This document shows, piece by piece, positions 63,316-64,000 of a stretch of 64,000 nt of DNA. The DNA comes from Polynucleobacter sp. UK-FUSCHL-C3 (GTDB taxonomy: Bacteria > Pseudomonadota > Gammaproteobacteria > Burkholderiales > Burkholderiaceae): contig NZ_CP099959.1 of assembly GCF_040409815.1 (NCBI RefSeq), forward strand, positions 682,001-746,000. The letters run 5' to 3'. The position numbers and the translations under genes were made by a program. Positions within the stretch are counted from its first letter, which is position 1, and each line of letters begins with the position of its first letter. Under the pieces are notes generated by a model. The model searched no databases. It saw only the letters and a program-made list of their open reading frames with translations, and had not been told where the DNA came from.

Positions 63316-64000
63316 ATGGTTCAAAAGTTGCTGCTAATAATTTTATTGGCATATCCTCATGTTGCTTTTGGTTCGCTTATGGCGAAAATAATTAATGATT
63401 TTCCAGTTTGCAAAAATATTTTATGCTTTGAAAGAGATCTCGGATATTCATCTTTACAAAAAATCCAAATTGATAAAGAGATAAGTTCCTTAATTTCAGC
63501 TATACCATTGCTTAAATATTATTCAGAGGCATTAAATCAACAGGGCATTCCTGGCTATTATGCATTTATCCCGTTAATAGAGAGTTCAAATTTACCAACA
63601 GCAGTTTCTTCTGCTGGGGCATCTGGTGTTTGGCAACTCATGCCAAGCACGGCTTTTGACGGAGGTATTTTTTATCATAATAGTTACGACTACAGACACG
63701 ATCTATATTTATCAACTATGGTTGCTGTTCGTCATATAAAGATACTGGATGAGAAATATTTTGGAAACTTAGCGATCGTTTTAGCTGCGTATAACTGGGG
63801 CGGTGCAAATGTTGATCGCTTATTAAAAAAGTTTAACAATACTGATGATTTTTTTTTGAACTTACCAGAGGAGACAAAATCGTATATTAGAAAATTCTAT
63901 CGTATAAACAACAATTTACAAACTATAAACTTTAGTCACCCAATATGGTCTTATCCAGATGTGCATTATTTGATGACAGTAACAAAAAAAGATAATTTAA
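63316..64000 (+). CDS. Lytic transglycosylase, MltD/Slt-like (cut by window end)
   Basis: From ATG 63316 at least 228 residues are visible; the frame continues beyond the window. A short signal peptide (LLLIILLAYPHVAFG) precedes a goose-lysozyme-type SLT domain: FIPLIESSNLPTAVSSAGASGVWQLMPSTAF with the catalytic Glu, then YLSTMVAVRHIKILDEKYFGNLAIVLAAYNWGGANV. It cuts peptidoglycan glycan strands and probably clears room for the pilus or secretin in the wall. Its place right after the platform gene supports this. Any C-terminal LysM repeats would be off the edge. Confidence 0.85.
   Translation, partial: MVQKLLLIILLAYPHVAFGSLMAKIINDFPVCKNILCFERDLGYSSLQKIQIDKEISSLISAIPLLKYYSEALNQQGIPGYYAFIPLIESSNLPTAVSSAGASGVWQLMPSTAFDGGIFYHNSYDYRHDLYLSTMVAVRHIKILDEKYFGNLAIVLAAYNWGGANVDRLLKKFNNTDDFFLNLPEETKSYIRKFYRINNNLQTINFSHPIWSYPDVHYLMTVTKKDNL

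Overview
The window looks like a chromosomal segment of a small-genome, free-living betaproteobacterium. Gene content and order suggest Burkholderiaceae, and Polynucleobacter or a close relative fits best. That assignment rests on recognised protein families, moderate G+C, very tight gene packing and the absence of insertion sequences, prophage or CRISPR. No similarity search was run, so it is an inference.

Bases 1-9834 hold mixed metabolic and stress genes: the 3' end of a tungstate-binding protein gene, an FMN L-lactate dehydrogenase, a HAD dehalogenase, a small metal-binding protein, a SemiSWEET sugar transporter, selD, several small secreted proteins, a YiiM-type MOSC protein, a ChaN-like protein and an iron-sulfur photolyase. 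Bases 10101-16359 hold a molybdenum locus. A two-subunit isoquinoline-1-oxidoreductase-type hydroxylase is followed without gaps by soxX-, soxY-, soxZ- and soxA-like genes, then by divergent genes for an XdhC-type chaperone and a MocA-type cytidylyltransferase. The SoxY-like protein lacks the usual GGCGG arm. A broken GGDEF gene lies just after.

Bases 16829-22905 hold an FAH hydrolase, a GMC oxidoreductase, two divergent small secreted proteins made of cysteine repeats, an SDR, and an arsR-arsI-arsC-aqpS operon suited to inorganic and methylated arsenic. Bases 23432-32192 are the thiamine region: tRNA-Asn, thiD, and on the minus strand thiC-thiO-thiS-thiG-thiE behind a TPP riboswitch. Next to it lie a DUF4743-type Nudix hydrolase, a candidate for clearing damaged thiamine diphosphate, and a ThDP-dependent enzyme. 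The 306-base gap that follows carries an inverted pair of perfect DnaA boxes, then tRNA-Arg.

Bases 32585-47612 hold an MFS carrier and CoA-transferase pair, parE-parC, and a catabolic group (IlvD/Edd dehydratase, Ldh-type dehydrogenase, amidase, Bug-type binding protein, EamA exporter). From about 47640 to the right edge the DNA becomes clearly more AT-rich and carries one long operon for an MSHA-like type IV pilus: two pilins, a PilT-like ATPase, four minor pilins, a PilY1-like adhesin, a PilM-PilN fusion, a PilO-PilP fusion, a secretin, a PilB-like ATPase, a PilC-like platform protein and a lytic transglycosylase cut by the window end.

The strongest leads are the Mo-hydroxylase/Sox-like operon with its altered carrier arm, the fused and compact pilus operon with a PilY1 whose vWA domain is split by a large beta-rich insert, and two transcription terminators that overlap the first codons of the next gene.
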